Assembly: GCF_012932145.1 (NCBI RefSeq)
Contig: NZ_MWOK01000017.1
Span: 1 to 64,000, forward strand
Origin: Acidovorax sp. SRB_14
GTDB taxonomy: Bacteria; Pseudomonadota; Gammaproteobacteria; Burkholderiales; Burkholderiaceae_C
Length of the DNA stretch: 64,000 nt
Direction: 5' to 3'
In this document: one piece after another, positions 1 through 9,106 of the stretch
Layout of the letters: each line of letters opens with the position of its first letter
How positions within the stretch are numbered: position 1 is the first letter of the stretch
Position numbers and translations under genes: made by a program
Notes under the pieces: generated by a model
The model's database searches: none
The model's input: only the letters and a program-made list of their open reading frames with translations
What the model was told of the DNA's origin: nothing

Positions 1-175
1 GCAGGCCGTGCACGGCGTCGGGCACCAGCGCGGCCAGGGGCACCAAGCCCGCCGGCGCGCCGGCCTGGTCGCCCGGGGGCGCCGCGCAGGCGGCGAGCAG
101 GCAGGCTGCGGCGCATATGCTCCCGCGCAGGCGCAGGCGCGGCCACCACTCTCGGGTCTGGGTGCCCTGCTGCAT
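1..175 (-). CDS. Lipoprotein N-terminus (partial gene)
   Basis: The first 58 codons of a minus-strand gene that runs off the left edge. The ATG at 173-175 opens a protein with an arginine-rich start, a short hydrophobic stretch and a lipobox (LLAAC) followed by an Ala/Pro/Gly-rich linker, so it should be a lipid-anchored envelope protein. After the linker the text reads LVPLAALVPDAVHGL, which loosely resembles the start of M15-type D-Ala-D-Ala dipeptidases. Too little is visible to assign a function. The gene is divergent from the yqaA-like gene. Confidence 0.6.
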   Translation of the reverse strand, partial: MQQGTQTREWWPRLRLRGSICAAACLLAACAAPPGDQAGAPAGLVPLAALVPDAVHGL

Positions 176-280
176 CGGTCGCCTCCTGGGGGTTTTACGT
201 AAAGCAGCAAAAGATACAGGATGGCACCACCAGCGCGCAAGGGGGGGTGCCCGCAGCCGCGCACTACACTGGCGCCACCT

Positions 281-763
281 ATGGAAGCCTGGCTAACCCA
301 CCTGCTTGACCTGCTCGCGCTGCCGCAATTTGGCCTGAGCACGGTGTTCGTCGTCTCGTTCGTCTCGGCCACCTTGCTGCCGCTGGGCTCGGAGCCCGCG
401 GTGTTCGGCCTCGTCAAGCTCAATCCCGAACTGTTCTGGCCCGCCATCGCCGTGGCCACCGTGGGCAACACGCTGGGCGGCGGCGTGAGCTGGTGGATGG
501 GCCTGGGCGCGCACAAGGCCGTGGACCGGGCGCGCGGTGCGCCCACCGACGTGCGCGCGCTGGCCTGGCTGCGCCGCTTTGGCGCCAAGGCCTGCCTGCT
601 GAGCTGGCTGCCCGTGGTGGGCGATCCGCTGTGCGCCGTGGCCGGCTGGCTCAAGCTGCCCTTCTGGCCCTGCTTGGCCTACATGGCGGTCGGCAAGTTC
701 CTGCGCTATGCGGTCATGACGACCGCGCTGCTGTCGCTGTGGCCGGGGCTGCTGGCGCACTGA
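281..763 (+). CDS. YqaA/DedA-like inner-membrane protein
   Basis: 160-residue hydrophobic protein of the YqaA branch of the DedA/SNARE-associated family. It begins MEAWLTHLLDLLALPQFG and carries the family features: a Glu in SATLLPLGSEPAVFGL, the glycine-rich stretch GNTLGGGVSWWMG, and a late arginine in GKFLRYAVM. DedA proteins are thought to be proton-linked lipid flippases or transporters, but the role of this branch is not settled. I chose the ATG at 281 because it begins at the first conserved residues; a longer reading from 221 adds an unconvincing Pro/Arg-rich tail. A TACACT hexamer at 264-269 could be a -10 box. The 3' end overlaps the convergent kinase gene by 50 bp. Confidence 0.85.
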   Translation: MEAWLTHLLDLLALPQFGLSTVFVVSFVSATLLPLGSEPAVFGLVKLNPELFWPAIAVATVGNTLGGGVSWWMGLGAHKAVDRARGAPTDVRALAWLRRFGAKACLLSWLPVVGDPLCAVAGWLKLPFWPCLAYMAVGKFLRYAVMTTALLSLWPGLLAH

Positions 764-2363
764 GCTCCGCGTCCCACGCCGGCGGCAGCAGCGCCGCCCA
801 GTCCACCGCCTGCGCGGTGTCGACGTGCAGCGCCAGGGCCGCTTCCTGCGCGCCGAGCGGCTCGCGCCGCGCCAGCTGCGCCTGCAGCACCTCGAGCGTG
901 GCCTCGGACGCGTCACCACCCTGCTGCAGGCGCCGCTGCACGCGCGCCTGCAGCACCAGCACGGGCGCATCGAACGCCAGGATGCGGCAGGGCAGCTGCC
1001 ACTGCGCCGCCAGCGCCAGGAACGGCGCGCGCTGCGCGCGCGCCAGAAAGGTGGCATCGACCAGCACCGGAAACCCCGCCTCCAGCACCTGGCGCGCCAG
1101 CGCCAGCAACCGCGCGTAGGTGCGCCCGGTCGCATCGGCGCTGTAGATGCCGCCCGCCACGCCCCCTGCACCGGCGCTGGACGCCGTGGGCGCCAGCCCG
1201 AACAGGCGCTTGCGCTCGACATCGGCGCGCAGCCGCACGACGCCGCGCGCCGCCGCCAGCGGCGCGCTGTGGTGGCTCTTGCCCGCGCCCGAGACGCCCT
1301 GCGCCAGCCACAGCCAGCGCGCCCGCGGCCGGTGCAGTTGCCCGGCCAGCGCCAGGTAGCGCCGCAGCTCGCGCAGGCTGGCGGCGCCCTCGCCGGGGCC
1401 ATCGCCCTCCGGGCCGCGCGGCGCCTGCGCCCAGCGCAGGCCCGCCACCATGGCGCGCACCAGCGCGCGGTAGACCAGGTACCAGGGCAGCAGCGCCAGA
1501 CCGGCGTAGTCGCCCGCATGCTCCAGCCAGGCGTTGAGGAAATGCCAGCCCAGGTCGGGCCGGCCGTGCGCCTGCAGGTCCATGCACAAGAAGGCGACAT
1601 CGGCCACCGGGTCGATGAAGCGCAGGGCCGCGTTGAACTCGATGGCGTCGAACAGCTGCGGCCCGTCCTCCAGCAGCACCAGGTTGCCCAGGTGCAGGTC
1701 GCCGTGGCATTCGCGCACCTGGCCGGCGGCTTGGCGCGCGGCCATCAGGGCCTGGAGGCGATCGCCCTCGCGCCGGGTCCAGTCGGCCAGCGCCCGCAGG
1801 GCGCGGCGCTCCGCAGCGGGCAGCGGCAAGGCCGCCAGCGCGTCGAGGTTGGCCTGCGCCTGCTGGCGCACCAGCGCCGCGCTGCCCCATGCGCTGCCGC
1901 CGGGCGCAGGCGCGGCGCTGGCGTGCAGCTGCGCCACGCGCTCGGCCAACACCGCCAGGTGGTCGGCCTGCAAGGTGCCGGCGGCCAGCTGCCGCGCCAG
2001 CAGCTGGCCGTCGCCAAAGCGCTGCATCTGCACGCCGTAGTCGAGCACCTGGCCCTGCTGCGCGGGCGCCAGCCGCTCCAGCGGCACCAGGCGCGGCGCC
2101 TGCGCCGGCCCGAGCAGCGCCACCACCGCCTGGTACAGCTGCGGCGCCGTGCGGCGGTTGATGCGCAACTCCTCCACGCAGGCGGCACGGCGCTGTGCGA
2201 GCGTGCTGAAGTCGAGAAAGTCGAGCTTCAGCGGTTTCTTGAACTTGACGGCCTGCGCCCCCGCCAGCAGCACCCACGACACATGGGTTTCGATGCAGGT
2301 CGCATCGGGGCCCTGCAGCAGCGACTGCAGCCAGGGCGGGCGGGACAAACGGGGATCGGGCAC
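714..2363 (-). CDS. Two-domain aminoglycoside phosphotransferase-like kinase / P-loop ATPase
   Basis: 549 residues in two domains. The N-terminal part is an APH/choline-kinase-like fold with the catalytic HGDLHLGN at about residues 220-227 and the metal-binding FDAIEFN at 238-244. The C-terminal part is a separate P-loop domain with Walker A GVSGAGKS at about 356-363, followed by the VRLRADVERKR stretch seen in zeta-toxin/gluconate-kinase-like AAA proteins. This combination is widespread in proteobacteria as 'bifunctional aminoglycoside phosphotransferase/ATP-binding protein'. The substrate is unknown and drug resistance should not be assumed. Its 3' end overlaps the yqaA-like gene tail to tail. 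Confidence 0.88.
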   Translation of the reverse strand: MPDPRLSRPPWLQSLLQGPDATCIETHVSWVLLAGAQAVKFKKPLKLDFLDFSTLAQRRAACVEELRINRRTAPQLYQAVVALLGPAQAPRLVPLERLAPAQQGQVLDYGVQMQRFGDGQLLARQLAAGTLQADHLAVLAERVAQLHASAAPAPGGSAWGSAALVRQQAQANLDALAALPLPAAERRALRALADWTRREGDRLQALMAARQAAGQVRECHGDLHLGNLVLLEDGPQLFDAIEFNAALRFIDPVADVAFLCMDLQAHGRPDLGWHFLNAWLEHAGDYAGLALLPWYLVYRALVRAMVAGLRWAQAPRGPEGDGPGEGAASLRELRRYLALAGQLHRPRARWLWLAQGVSGAGKSHHSAPLAAARGVVRLRADVERKRLFGLAPTASSAGAGGVAGGIYSADATGRTYARLLALARQVLEAGFPVLVDATFLARAQRAPFLALAAQWQLPCRILAFDAPVLVLQARVQRRLQQGGDASEATLEVLQAQLARREPLGAQEAALALHVDTAQAVDWAALLPPAWDAELSAPAAPATATAARSS

Positions 2364-2414
2364 AGGGCAAGCTCGGTGTGGGAGGGACAGGCAAGGGGTC
2401 GGCAGACGCTATGC

Positions 2415-2480
2415 TTTAAATAGCTTTTAAATAGCTATCAGCGCAGACCCACAAAGCGCCAGAGGCCTATTTCATGCAAA
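2415..2480 (+). repeat. Palindromic repeat copy R1
   Basis: AT-rich arm, then AATAGCTATCAGCGC, a variable centre, AGCGCCAGAGGCC and a T-rich tail. This is one of ten related copies in the window (consensus roughly AATAGCTnnCAGCGCTT-N6-AAGCGCTGGAGGCC, AT-rich on both sides). It lies between the two-domain kinase gene and the end of putA. Confidence 0.8.
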
Positions 2481-2658
2481 TTCTGCCGCGCCGTGGTGCG
2501 ACCGCGCGCCGGACCGCCTCTGCCGAGCATGCTAACGCTGGGGCCCAAAAGCCCGTGCGGGTCCTGCGGGAAGGGCCTGCACGCTTGCGTCCACGGCAGG
2601 GCGTTACGCCTTGGGAAATCTGCCGCCGGTGTGGCACGGGCAAGGCCCAAAACGGCGG

Positions 2659-5600
2659 TCAGCCCATCGCCATGAGCTGCGCGTTGCCGCCAGCCGCCGC
2701 GGTGTTGGTGCTGATGCTTTGCTCGTGCATCAGCGCGCTCAGGTCGTAGGTGGCGCCGTCGGCCAGCTGCGCGGGTGCGAGGTTTTCCACACGCACCAGG
2801 GCGCCGCCGCGCTGGGCCAGGCGCGGCAGCAGGGCCTGCAGCGCGTCGCCATCGCCCTCGAACAGCAGCGCGCTGGGCTGCGCCTCGGCCAGCTGGTCGT
2901 CGGCGCTGCGCAGCTGCACCTGGCTGCGCACCTCGGCCGGCAGCGCAGCCAGCGCCTGCGCCACGGCACTGCCTGCGGCCGGCGCTGGCAGCCAGCACGC
3001 ATTGCCGCTGGCCAGCGCCGCCGCCAGCTGGTGCACCAGGCCCAGCGCGGTCTGCGGCAGGGCCCAGACGGCGCCGCGCGGCAGCAGCCGGTAGCGGTTG
3101 GACTCGCCCGTCGGCCCGGGCAGCGTGAACACGCGGCCGAGCACGCTGGCACCGCGGTAGGCCTCGCAGGCGGCCTGCGCGCGCGCGACGTCGCCCCGGG
3201 CGCTCCAGCCCTCGAGCGCAGCCCACACCGGGCCGGCCACGGCGTCGGCCAGGCTGCGCAGGGCAGCGGGCGCGGCCGGCTCGGCGGCCGCGTGGGCTGC
3301 GGCCTGGCCCACGGGCATCGCCGACAGCCCGGCCAGCGCCAGGTTGCCGTGCGGCCCGGCCTGCAGCAGCCGGTACAGGTACAACGGCCCGCCGGCCTTG
3401 GGGCCGGTGCCCGACAGGCCCATGCCGCCAAAGGGCTGCACGCCCACCACAGCGCCGATCACATTGCGGTTCACATAGATGTTGCCGGCCTGCACCTGCT
3501 GCGTGACCTGGGCAATGGTTTCGTCGATGCGGCTGTGCACGCCGAACGTGAGGCCGTAGCCGGTCGCGTTGATGGCGGCCAGCACCTCGCCCAGCTGCTC
3601 GCGCTGGTAGCGCAGCACATGCAGCACCGGGCCGAACACCTCGCGCTGCAGGCGCGCAATGCCGTCGATCTCGATCATCGTGGGCTGCACGAAATGGCCC
3701 TGGCCCGCGCTGTCGTCGCGTGCGATGCGGGTGACACGCTGACCGGCGGCCTGCATCGCGGCAATGTGCTGCTCGATCTGCGCGCGCGCGTCCGCGTCGA
3801 TCACCGGACCGACATCGGTGTGCATGCGGTCGGGGTTGCCCATGACCCATTCGCGCATCGCGTGCCCGATCATCTCGACCACGCGGTCTGCGCCGTCTTC
3901 CTGCAGGCACAGCAGGCGCAGCGCCGAGCAGCGCTGGCCGGCCGAATCAAAGCTTGAGGCCAGCACGTCGCCCACCAGCTGCTCGGCCAGCGCCGACGAG
4001 TCGGCGACCAGCGCGTTCTGTCCGCCGGTTTCGGCAATCAGCGGAATGGCGCGGCCCTGCGGGCTCAGGCGCTGGGCCAGCGCCTGAGCGATCACGCGCG
4101 AGACCTCGGTCGAGCCGGTGAACACGACGCCGGCCACCAGCGGGTGCGCCACCAGCGCCGCGCCCACGCCCTCGCCGCTGCCGGGCACCAGCTGCACCGC
4201 GTCGGGTGGCACGCCCGCCACGTGCAGGATCTTCACCATCACGTCGGCCACCAGCGGCGTCTGCTCGGCCGGCTTGGCCAGCGCGCAGTTGCCGCTGGCC
4301 AGCGCGGCGGCGACTTGGCCGGTGAAGATCGCCAGCGGAAAATTCCATGGGCTGATGCACAGCACCACGCCGAGCGGGCGGTGCGTGGCGTTGTCAAAGG
4401 TCGCATCGACCTGGGCGGCGTAATAGCGCAGGAAGTCCACCGCCTCGCGCACTTCGGCCACCGCGTTGGGCAACGACTTGCCGGCCTCGCGCACGACCAG
4501 GCCCACCAGGCTGTGCATGCGCTGCTCGAGCAGGTCGGCCGCACGGCGCAGGCAGGCGGCGCGCTCCTGCGGCGGCGTGCCCTGCCAGATCTGCGCGGCA
4601 TGGCTGGCGCGCTGCACGGCACGCTCGACCTCCTCGGCCGTGGCCGGGCGCACCCAGCCGACCTGGTCGCGCGTATCGGCCGGGTTGCGCACCGGCTGCC
4701 AGCCGTCTCCGGCGGCCGCACTGCCCGCCGGGGCAGGCGGGGCGCCCGCCACGCTGGCGGCTGCGGTGTAGAGGCTTTGGGTGCTGCGCAGCAGGCCGGC
4801 GGCGAGCGAGGCCAGCTGCTGCTCATGGGCCAGGTTCAGGCCCGCGGAATTGGGGCGCGACTGCGCGCCCAGGTCGGCAAACAGCTGGCGCGGCAGCGCA
4901 ATGTGGGGGTGCGGCGCGCCCAGCTCACCGGTATCGCGCGCGGTTTGCAGCACCTCGGCCACCGGGTCCACCACCAGCTCGGCGACCGGCACAGCGGGGT
5001 CGCCAATGCGGTGTACGAACGAGGTGTTGGCACCGTTTTCGAGCAGCCGGCGCACCAGGTAGGCCAGCAGCGTTGCGTGCGTTCCCACGGGCGCGTAGAT
5101 GCGACAGGGCCGGCCCAGCTTGCCGGCGGCGACGCTGCCCGTGACCTGCCCATACAGCGGCTCGCCCATGCCGTGCAGGCACTGGAACTCGTACTGGCCG
5201 CTGTAGAAATTCTGCCCGGCCAGGTGGTAGATGCTGGCGACGGTCTGCGCGTTGTGGGTCGCAAACTGCGGGTAGACCGCGTCGGGTGCGGCCAGCAGCT
5301 TGCGCGCGCAGGCCAGGTACGACACATCGGTGTGCACCTTGCGCGTGAAGACCGGGTAGCCGTCCAGCCCGTCGGTCTGCGCGCGCTTGATTTCGCTGTC
5401 CCAGTAGGCGCCCTTGACCAGCCGCACCATCAGCCGGTGTCCGCTGCGCCGCGCCAGGTCGATCAGGTAATCGATCACATAGGGGCAGCGCTTCTGGTAG
5501 GCCTGCACCACAAAGCCGATGCCGTTCCAGCCCCTGAGTTCGGGCGCAAAGCACAGGCGCTCGAGCAGGTCGAGCGAGAGTTCGAGCCGGTCGGCCTCTT

Positions 5601-6717
5601 CGGCGTCGATGTTCAGGCCGATGTCGTAGCCGCGCGCCAGCACCGTGAGGCGCAGCAGGCGCGGCAGCAGTTCGCCCACCACGCGGTCGCGCTGCGCCCG
5701 GCTGTAGCGCGGGTGCAGCGCCGAGAGCTTGACCGAAATGCCCGGCCCCTCGTGGATGCCGCGCCCGTGCGAGGCCTTGCCAATGGCATGGATCGCCTGC
5801 TCGTACGACGCCAGGTAGCGCTCGGCGTCGCGCTCGGTCAGCGCCGCCTCGCCCAGCATGTCGTACGAATAGCGGAAACCGGCTTTCTCGAACGCGCGGC
5901 TGTTGGCCAGCGCCTCGGAAATCGTCTGGCCCGTGACGAACTGCTCGCCCATGAGCTTCATGGCGCGGTGCACGCCCTGGCGGATGAGCGGCTCGCCGCC
6001 CTTGCCGATCAGCCGCGTGAGCGACGCGGCCAGGCTGGTCTCGCTGCTGGTCGCGGTCAGCTTGCCGGTCAGCACCAGCCCCCAGACGGCGGCATTGACA
6101 AACATCGACGGCGAATGCCCGAGGTGGGCCTGCCAGTCGCCGCGGCTGATCTTGTCGCGGATCAGCGCGTCGCGCGTGGCGTTGTCGGGAATGCGCAAGA
6201 GCGCCTCGGCCAGGCACATCAGCGCCACGCCTTCCTGGCTGGAGAGCGAAAACTCCTGCACCAGCGCTTCGACGCCGCCGCTGTCCTTGGTGGCGCGCAG
6301 GCCCTGCACCAGGCGGGTGGCCAGCGCCTCGGTGGCGGCGCGCTGCACGGCATCCTGCGTGTGCGCCAGCTGCACCAGCATCGGCAGGCATTCAGGCTCG
6401 GGCCGGTGCCAGGCCGCGGTGATGGCAGCGCGCAGGTCGCTCTGCGGCAGCACGCTTTGCGCCCAGTCGAGAAAGGGCTGGGGCGCGTTGGGAAGGGGCG
6501 GCACCGGCTCCGGCTCATCGCTGGACACCGGAGCGCCCGCAGCGATTGCACCTTCTGTACCGCCGGGCAGCGGCAGGCCGCGCTCCAGGCTTTCGACATA
6601 GTGCAGCACCGCCTGCTTGATAAGCCAGTGCGGTGTCCGGCCCTGCCGGGCCGCGGCCTCGCGGATGCGGCTGCGCAGCGCCTCGTCGACCTTGAGCCCC
6701 AGCGTGACGGTAGCCAT
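2659..6717 (-). CDS. putA: PutA: transcriptional repressor / proline dehydrogenase / glutamate semialdehyde dehydrogenase
   Basis: 1352 residues, the usual size for trifunctional PutA. It oxidises proline to glutamate in two steps at the inner membrane and, when cytosolic, represses its own gene. Visible parts: an N-terminal ribbon-helix-helix DNA-binding domain (MATVTLGLKVDEALRSRIRE); a FAD-dependent proline dehydrogenase barrel (LNIDAEEADRLE, MVRLVKGAYWDSEIKRAQ); an aldehyde dehydrogenase with the general-base motif ETGGQNALVADSS and the catalytic Cys in SAGQRCSALR; and a C-terminal extension. I chose the ATG at 6717 because it opens the RHH domain and is preceded by AAAAGGTGA as ribosome binding site; upstream extension lacks homology. 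A GTTGCA inverted repeat sits just upstream. Confidence 0.97.
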   Translation of the reverse strand: MATVTLGLKVDEALRSRIREAAARQGRTPHWLIKQAVLHYVESLERGLPLPGGTEGAIAAGAPVSSDEPEPVPPLPNAPQPFLDWAQSVLPQSDLRAAITAAWHRPEPECLPMLVQLAHTQDAVQRAATEALATRLVQGLRATKDSGGVEALVQEFSLSSQEGVALMCLAEALLRIPDNATRDALIRDKISRGDWQAHLGHSPSMFVNAAVWGLVLTGKLTATSSETSLAASLTRLIGKGGEPLIRQGVHRAMKLMGEQFVTGQTISEALANSRAFEKAGFRYSYDMLGEAALTERDAERYLASYEQAIHAIGKASHGRGIHEGPGISVKLSALHPRYSRAQRDRVVGELLPRLLRLTVLARGYDIGLNIDAEEADRLELSLDLLERLCFAPELRGWNGIGFVVQAYQKRCPYVIDYLIDLARRSGHRLMVRLVKGAYWDSEIKRAQTDGLDGYPVFTRKVHTDVSYLACARKLLAAPDAVYPQFATHNAQTVASIYHLAGQNFYSGQYEFQCLHGMGEPLYGQVTGSVAAGKLGRPCRIYAPVGTHATLLAYLVRRLLENGANTSFVHRIGDPAVPVAELVVDPVAEVLQTARDTGELGAPHPHIALPRQLFADLGAQSRPNSAGLNLAHEQQLASLAAGLLRSTQSLYTAAASVAGAPPAPAGSAAAGDGWQPVRNPADTRDQVGWVRPATAEEVERAVQRASHAAQIWQGTPPQERAACLRRAADLLEQRMHSLVGLVVREAGKSLPNAVAEVREAVDFLRYYAAQVDATFDNATHRPLGVVLCISPWNFPLAIFTGQVAAALASGNCALAKPAEQTPLVADVMVKILHVAGVPPDAVQLVPGSGEGVGAALVAHPLVAGVVFTGSTEVSRVIAQALAQRLSPQGRAIPLIAETGGQNALVADSSALAEQLVGDVLASSFDSAGQRCSALRLLCLQEDGADRVVEMIGHAMREWVMGNPDRMHTDVGPVIDADARAQIEQHIAAMQAAGQRVTRIARDDSAGQGHFVQPTMIEIDGIARLQREVFGPVLHVLRYQREQLGEVLAAINATGYGLTFGVHSRIDETIAQVTQQVQAGNIYVNRNVIGAVVGVQPFGGMGLSGTGPKAGGPLYLYRLLQAGPHGNLALAGLSAMPVGQAAAHAAAEPAAPAALRSLADAVAGPVWAALEGWSARGDVARAQAACEAYRGASVLGRVFTLPGPTGESNRYRLLPRGAVWALPQTALGLVHQLAAALASGNACWLPAPAAGSAVAQALAALPAEVRSQVQLRSADDQLAEAQPSALLFEGDGDALQALLPRLAQRGGALVRVENLAPAQLADGATYDLSALMHEQSISTNTAAAGGNAQLMAMG

Positions 6718-6740
6718 GGGTTTCACCTTTTCCGAGCATG

Positions 6741-6771
6741 GGTTGCACCGAATTTTAGAAAAGGTGCAACC
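6741..6771. promoter_or_regulatory. Probable PutA self-operator (GTTGCA inverted repeat)
   Basis: A perfect 9-bp inverted repeat, GGTTGCACC at 6741-6749 and GGTGCAACC at 6763-6771, separated by 13 bp of AT-rich DNA, 24 bp upstream of the putA ATG. Each arm contains GTTGCA, the core bound by the PutA ribbon-helix-helix domain in enteric bacteria. The site is well placed to block putA transcription or translation start. It is inferred from the motif and position. Confidence 0.7.
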
Positions 6772-6883
6772 CGCACTCTCTTGGTGGTAACCCTGGCATT
6801 TCGGCACCAGCGCAGCGCCGCCGGACTGCGTTTTCGGCCTGAGAAACAACCGCCCGCGGGCGCGCATGCCGCGGGGCCGCCCA

Positions 6884-6912
6884 TAAAAAAATCCCTCGGT
6901 GTGACAGAGGGC
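6884..6912 (-). terminator. Intrinsic terminator of ychF
   Basis: On the minus strand, CCCTC, an 8-nt loop and GAGGG are followed by ATTTTTTTAT, about 75 bp after the ychF stop. It separates ychF from putA. Confidence 0.75.
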
Positions 6913-6986
6913 CGGGGGCACCGCGGGGCCGTTGGGCAGAGGCCTGGTCCGATCTCCCAGCGCCCTGGGGCGTGCAGTGGCAGGGC

Positions 6987-8078
6987 TCAGACGTTGAACA
7001 GGAAGTTCAGCACGTCCCCGTCCTTGACCACGTATTCCTTGCCTTCGGCGCGCATCTTGCCGGCATCCTTGGCGCCCTGTTCGCCCTTGTAGTGGATGAA
7101 GTCGTCGAATGCGATGGTCTGCGCGCGGATGAAGCCGCGCTCGAAGTCGCCATGGATCACGCCCGCGGCCTGCGGCGCCGTGTCGCCAATGTGGATCGTC
7201 CAGGCGCGCACTTCCTTGACGCCGGCGGTGAAGTAGGTCTGCAGGCCCAGCAGCTTGTAGGCCGCACGGATCAGGCGGTCCAGGCCCGGTTCGCTCTGGC
7301 CGATTTCGGCGAGGAACATTTTCTTGTCTTCGTCGTCCATCTCGCTCAGTTCGGCCTCGATCTTGGCGCAGATGGCCACCACGGGCGCGCCCTGCTTGTC
7401 CGCGTATTCGCGCAGGCGATCGAGAAACGGGTTGTTCTCAAAGCCGTCTTCCGCGACGTTGGCGACAAACATGGCAGGCTTGGCGGTGATGAGCGAAAAC
7501 TGCTTCACCAGCGGCTGGTCTTCCTTGCTGAACTCGAGCGCGCGCACGGGCGTGTTCTCGTTCAGGGCCGCCTGGCACTTCTCGAGCAAGGCCACCAGCT
7601 TGATGGCGTCCTTGTCGCCCGAGCGCGCGGTCTTGGTGTGGCGGTGCAGCGCCTTTTCGACGGTGCCGAGGTCGGCCAGGCACAGCTCGGTCTGGATGAC
7701 CTCGATGTCCGAAATGGGATCGACGCGCCCGGCGACGTGGATCACGTTTTCGTCTTCAAAGCAGCGCACCACGTTCACGGTGGCATCGGTTTCGCGGATG
7801 TGGGCCAGGAACTTGTTGCCCAGGCCCTCGCCCGTGCTGGCCCCGGCCACCAGGCCGGCAATGTCGACGAACTCGACGATCGCGGGCACGATGCGTTCGG
7901 GCGTGATGATGTCGGCCAGTTGCTGCAGGCGCGGATCGGGCACCTCGACCACGCCCGTGTTGGGCTCGATGGTGCAGAAGGGGTAGTTCTCGGCGGCGAT
8001 GCCGGCCTTGGTCAGCGCGTTGAAGAGGGTGGACTTGCCGACGTTGGGCAGGCCCACGATGCCGCATTGGAGGCTCAT
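6987..8078 (-). CDS. ychF: Redox-regulated ATPase YchF (Obg-family)
   Basis: 363 residues, full length for YchF/EngD, a universally conserved cytosolic P-loop protein of the Obg group that prefers ATP to GTP and associates with ribosomes in stress responses. It starts [23 protein letters not shown] (P-loop at about residues 8-16), with [17 protein letters not shown] as switch II, and ends in the TGS domain ([26 protein letters not shown]). It ends with its own intrinsic terminator and lies 71 bp downstream of the MOSC gene. Confidence 0.97.
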   Translation of the reverse strand: MSLQCGIVGLPNVGKSTLFNALTKAGIAAENYPFCTIEPNTGVVEVPDPRLQQLADIITPERIVPAIVEFVDIAGLVAGASTGEGLGNKFLAHIRETDATVNVVRCFEDENVIHVAGRVDPISDIEVIQTELCLADLGTVEKALHRHTKTARSGDKDAIKLVALLEKCQAALNENTPVRALEFSKEDQPLVKQFSLITAKPAMFVANVAEDGFENNPFLDRLREYADKQGAPVVAICAKIEAELSEMDDEDKKMFLAEIGQSEPGLDRLIRAAYKLLGLQTYFTAGVKEVRAWTIHIGDTAPQAAGVIHGDFERGFIRAQTIAFDDFIHYKGEQGAKDAGKMRAEGKEYVVKDGDVLNFLFNV

Positions 8079-8149
8079 GGCAGGGCTTTCTGGGTTTCGG
8101 GAGACAAACCCGCAATTTTAAGGCCGACCGTGCAAACCCCTGCTTACGC

Positions 8150-9022
8150 TCATCCGAAGCGGTAATGGGCGCCCAGCGGCTGGCCCACGCACAGCACCTG
8201 GCCTGCGCCGCGGCGCACGATGGCGTTCATGCCGAAGGTGATCGCGCCGCCCATGCGCGCGTCCTGGCGGTAGCGGCGCAGCGCGTCGCCCACCTGGGTG
8301 CCGCGCTCGGCGCTGGCCGGGTCGATGTCGGGGATGGGGCAGCGCACGCAGGGCTTGACGGGCTGCAGTTGCACTGCGCCGCCCGCGCCGGTATCGATGT
8401 GCAGCAGGTCCACCCGGTCCTCGTCGTGCGCTTCGACGCCGCCCAGCACCAGGTTGGGCCGAAAGCGCTCGATGCCCACGCCCCCCTGCCCGACCGCCGC
8501 CAGCTGCGCGTTCAGCGCCTCCAGCCCCGCCGTGCTGGCCACCAGCAGCGGAAAGCCGTCGGCAAACTGGTTCGGCGCCTCGGCGCCGCCGGTCCATTCC
8601 AGGCTCGAGAGGCGGCGCTGCGCCGGGTCAAAGCGCACCAAGCGACAGGGCTGACCAAGAAAGCCGCTGAACCAATGCGCGGCGGCGTCGCCCATGTCCC
8701 AGGCCGGCACCGTGTCGTTCCAGACGCGCACGGCGGCGGTGAGCCCGGTGGCGGCGAGCGGCACCTTGAGCGGCGCCTGGCCCGGCGCGTGCAGCACCAG
8801 GTCGGCGGCGGTCATCTGCGGGCGCACCAGGGCCATGCGCGGCAGGGCCCGCTGCGTCAGAAACGCGCCCTGGGCATCCACCACCATCCAGGCCCGGTCC
8901 CACTCCAGTCCGGTGTCGGTCAGCAGCGCCTGCTGCACCTCGATGCCGGCGCAGGACTTGACGGGATGGATGAACAGGCGGGCCACGGTGCCGGCCAGGT
9001 CGAAATCGGCGGGGCAAGACAC
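8150..9022 (-). CDS. MOSC-domain protein (YcbX-like)
   Basis: 290 residues. An N-terminal MOSC beta-barrel domain (VARLFIHPVKSCAGIEV) is followed by the MOSC core with the signature PCVRCPIPDID, whose Cys is thought to bind molybdenum cofactor or sulfur. YcbX-type proteins reduce N-hydroxylated compounds together with a reductase; no ferredoxin domain follows here, so a partner would be needed. The start is the GTG at 9022: it is 6 nt after an excellent GCAGGAGGT ribosome binding site, and no ATG fits. The gene is divergent from the UbiH-like gene. Confidence 0.87.
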   Translation of the reverse strand: MSCPADFDLAGTVARLFIHPVKSCAGIEVQQALLTDTGLEWDRAWMVVDAQGAFLTQRALPRMALVRPQMTAADLVLHAPGQAPLKVPLAATGLTAAVRVWNDTVPAWDMGDAAAHWFSGFLGQPCRLVRFDPAQRRLSSLEWTGGAEAPNQFADGFPLLVASTAGLEALNAQLAAVGQGGVGIERFRPNLVLGGVEAHDEDRVDLLHIDTGAGGAVQLQPVKPCVRCPIPDIDPASAERGTQVGDALRRYRQDARMGGAITFGMNAIVRRGAGQVLCVGQPLGAHYRFG

Positions 9023-9106
9023 GGCGCACACCTCCTGCGGGTAAATCACTGAGAGAGCGATTCTCGCCGCCCCCCGCGGCGCAGACCCGCCTTCTACAAT
9101 CGCCGC

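Noticed and set aside
714-2363. Kinase gene as an antibiotic-resistance gene
   Set aside because: The APH-like fold is joined to a P-loop domain in a common housekeeping-type family; no resistance gene context or mobile element is present.
4144-7092. A 982-codon open frame opposite putA
   Set aside because: GC-rich DNA gives long antisense frames. This one mirrors putA, has no recognisable domain and is full of Gly/His/Arg/Gln runs.
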